NCBI GenBank assembly: GCA_947471105.1
Contig: CANIYB010000115.1
Span: 1-7,484 of the forward strand
Direction of reading: 5' to 3'
DNA: 7,484 bases
DNA from: Cytophagaceae bacterium
GTDB taxonomy: Bacteria > Bacteroidota > Bacteroidia > Cytophagales > Spirosomataceae
Part shown: in pieces, positions 5,904-7,484 of the stretch
How positions within the stretch are numbered: the first letter of the stretch is position 1
Layout: every line of letters begins with the position of its first letter
Translations under genes and position numbers: made by a program
Notes under the pieces: generated by a model
The model's database searches: none
Told to the model about the DNA's origin: nothing
Seen by the model: only the letters and a program-made list of their open reading frames with translations

Positions 5904-7484
5904 AGTTATTATACGGGATAAAAGGGTGGACGAAATAAGTCCGCCAATCATCACAATGGCCAGTGGAGATATCAATGGATTAGTCGAAATCGCAATCGGA
6001 ATTAAGCCGCCAATTGCAGTAAATGTCGTTAAGATAATGGGTAGGAATCGAACCTCTCCAGCTTCGCGAATCGCTTCCTCCATGGGCATTCCTTCTCTTC
6101 TTAATTGATTCGTAAAGTCGACCAACAAAATGGTATTTTTTACCTCAATTCCGGCGAGGGCAATCATGCCGATCGTTGCCACAAACGACATTGAATTTCC
6201 AGTAAAATACAAGGCTAATAAGGCCCCTACAATGCCTAATGGGATGACCGAAAGAACAATTAGCGTACTTTTAAACGTCCCAAATTCTAGGATTAAAACC
6301 GCGATGAAAGTAAAAATGGTGACTAAAATGATGGTACCAAATCCCCCAAAGGAGTCATTTCTACTTTCCACTTCACCCCCCATTTGAAAACGATATCCCT
6401 GGGGTAAATTAATCTGCTTTAATGAGGACTCCACCTCGGTGATAACCTCAGAATTCAGATAGCCTTTTTTGACAAAAGAGCCGACAGAAACCGAGCGCGA
6501 TTTATTTAAATGATTAATGCTTTGTGGGGATGTCTCTAATTTCAAATGGGCTACTTGAGATAATGGGATAGCAGTTCCTTGAACATTATTGACATATAAA
6601 TCATCAAAAACACGAAGGTCTGGTTGATTTGAATGGGGTTTAGAAACCTGAATGGTAAACTCATTTCCATCGTCATCCGTCATTTTCCCTAAATCAAAAC
6701 CCGAAATAACCATGCGAACCATTCGATCGATACTGACGGTTGGGATACCCAGCATACTCGCTTTTTCTTTGTCAATTTCAACGCGAATATCTGATTTTAG
6801 ATTTTTTAGTGGGTTATTGATGTAAATGGTTGCCTTATTTTTTGCGAGTAAACTTTCGACCTTAATGGCTAATATCCGTAGGGTATCTATATTTTTTCCT
6901 AAAATACGCACCTCAATTGGCGCGACGACAGGCGGTCCTTGCTCAAAGTTCTTCACCTCAACCTTCGCTCCTGGATACGGGGTCCATTGGTTTCTAAGTT
7001 GGTCTATGATTTCAATTTTCCGATCGGCTCCTGTCCCTTCTTTTAACTGCACAAATAAACCGGCATAGTCACTGCGTTCATTTAATGGGATAACATTGTA
7101 ATAAATTCGAGGGTTACCTTTTCCCACATTAGCCGATACATATTGTACTTCTGGGATCAACTTTAGCTCTTTTTCAATCTTTTTGCAAATGGAATCCGTG
7201 TAGGCAATATTGGACTGCATAGGGCTAAAAATATTGACTAAAAATTGAGGCTTTTCCGAAGACGGGAAAAGACTAAAACCTAGGATTGGGAATAGCTGAA
7301 GGGAGGCAATAAAAATACCAAAGGCAATCAAGAGGGTGATGACCGGTTTTTTAATGGCGACGTCTAGCAATTTGGAATAACTCCCTGATATGAGTTTTTT
7401 GATGACTCTTAAAAATATGTTTCCATCCGGATGACCCTCATGTTTTTTTAAGATTCTACTGGATAAAAATGGAACGACCGTTAA
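5868..7484 (-). CDS. RND (AcrB-type) efflux permease, C-terminal half; 5' end outside window
   Basis: The frame is open to the right edge and gives 538 C-terminal residues of a protein that is normally about 1,000-1,070 long. The fragment opens with LTVVPFLSSRIL, the usual end of TM6, then has the linker, TM7 (about 47-68), a porter region (about 75-370) with LPEVxxVxxxVGxGxPR-like sequence (IPEVQYVSANVGKGNPR, 110-126), and TM8-TM12 (about 381-402, 405-427, 431-456, 481-500, 504-528). GIEVKNTILLVDF in TM10 contains K449, equivalent to the AcrB proton-relay lysine K940; the TM4 aspartates would lie outside the window. It is expected to be an inner-membrane proton/substrate antiporter working with a periplasmic adaptor and an outer-membrane TolC-like channel. 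The substrate is not predictable. A TTG at 7370 could be mistaken for a start, but the RND homology continues upstream without interruption. The lactonase-RidA gene follows after 42 bases. Confidence 0.93.
   Translation of the reverse strand, partial: LTVVPFLSSRILKKHEGHPDGNIFLRVIKKLISGSYSKLLDVAIKKPVITLLIAFGIFIASLQLFPILGFSLFPSSEKPQFLVNIFSPMQSNIAYTDSICKKIEKELKLIPEVQYVSANVGKGNPRIYYNVIPLNERSDYAGLFVQLKEGTGADRKIEIIDQLRNQWTPYPGAKVEVKNFEQGPPVVAPIEVRILGKNIDTLRILAIKVESLLAKNKATIYINNPLKNLKSDIRVEIDKEKASMLGIPTVSIDRMVRMVISGFDLGKMTDDDGNEFTIQVSKPHSNQPDLRVFDDLYVNNVQGTAIPLSQVAHLKLETSPQSINHLNKSRSVSVGSFVKKGYLNSEVITEVESSLKQINLPQGYRFQMGGEVESRNDSFGGFGTIILVTIFTFIAVLILEFGTFKSTLIVLSVIPLGIVGALLALYFTGNSMSFVATIGMIALAGIEVKNTILLVDFTNQLRREGMPMEEAIREAGEVRFLPIILTTFTAIGGLIPIAISTNPLISPLAIVMIGGLISSTLLSRIITPVVYKLIPPRV

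Noticed and set aside
7368..7370. TTG as the start codon of a 500-residue RND protein
   Set aside because: The frame stays open for another 38 codons to the window edge and encodes the expected end of TM6 (LTVVPFLSSRIL), so this is an internal leucine codon of a larger protein.
1..7484. Mobile element, CRISPR array, tRNA/rRNA, phage or defence genes
   Set aside because: No transposase or integrase motifs, repeat-spacer pattern, terminal inverted repeats, RNA-gene signatures or nuclease/toxin motifs were seen on either strand.

Overview
The window looks like chromosomal DNA from a member of the Bacteroidota, possibly a Cytophagales-type bacterium. This rests on moderately AT-rich DNA, start codons without clear Shine-Dalgarno sequences, a candidate TTG-N22-TAnnTTTG promoter of the Bacteroidota type, and the protein families present. 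No species can be named from the sequence alone. It is densely coding: five sizeable coding regions (one cut by the right edge), plus a 34-codon tail of a gene cut by the left edge. There is no tRNA, rRNA, CRISPR array, insertion sequence or long repeat. The longest gene-free stretch is 138 bases.

Layout. Plus strand, 1-2999: the tail of an unrecognised gene; 14 bases later an aminotransferase class V (PLP-dependent) enzyme with a Tat-like leader; then a 138-base gap with candidate promoters; then a flavoprotein of the protoporphyrinogen-oxidase / UDP-galactopyranose-mutase-like superfamily. Minus strand, 3001-7484, read right to left: the C-terminal half of an RND efflux permease that continues off the window; a lactonase-type beta-propeller fused to a RidA-type domain behind a probable signal peptide; and a multi-pass GT-C (GT39/ArnT-like) glycosyltransferase. 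The minus-strand genes are spaced by 42 and 20 bases and are probably at least partly co-transcribed. A GC-rich hairpin over the last codons of the RND gene may attenuate transcription into the fusion gene. The flavoprotein and glycosyltransferase genes converge with one base between their stop codons.

How the genes may work together. The flavoprotein and the GT-C enzyme both fit surface-glycan or lipid-linked sugar metabolism. The PLP enzyme and the RidA domain fit each other chemically, because RidA proteins hydrolyse the enamine/imine by-products of PLP enzymes; here both carry possible export signals. The RND permease is an inner-membrane efflux pump. The strongest candidate for something under-described is the apparently secreted lactonase-RidA fusion, especially in the same locus as a PLP enzyme with a Tat-like leader. 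No defence system, phage element or selfish element is visible.
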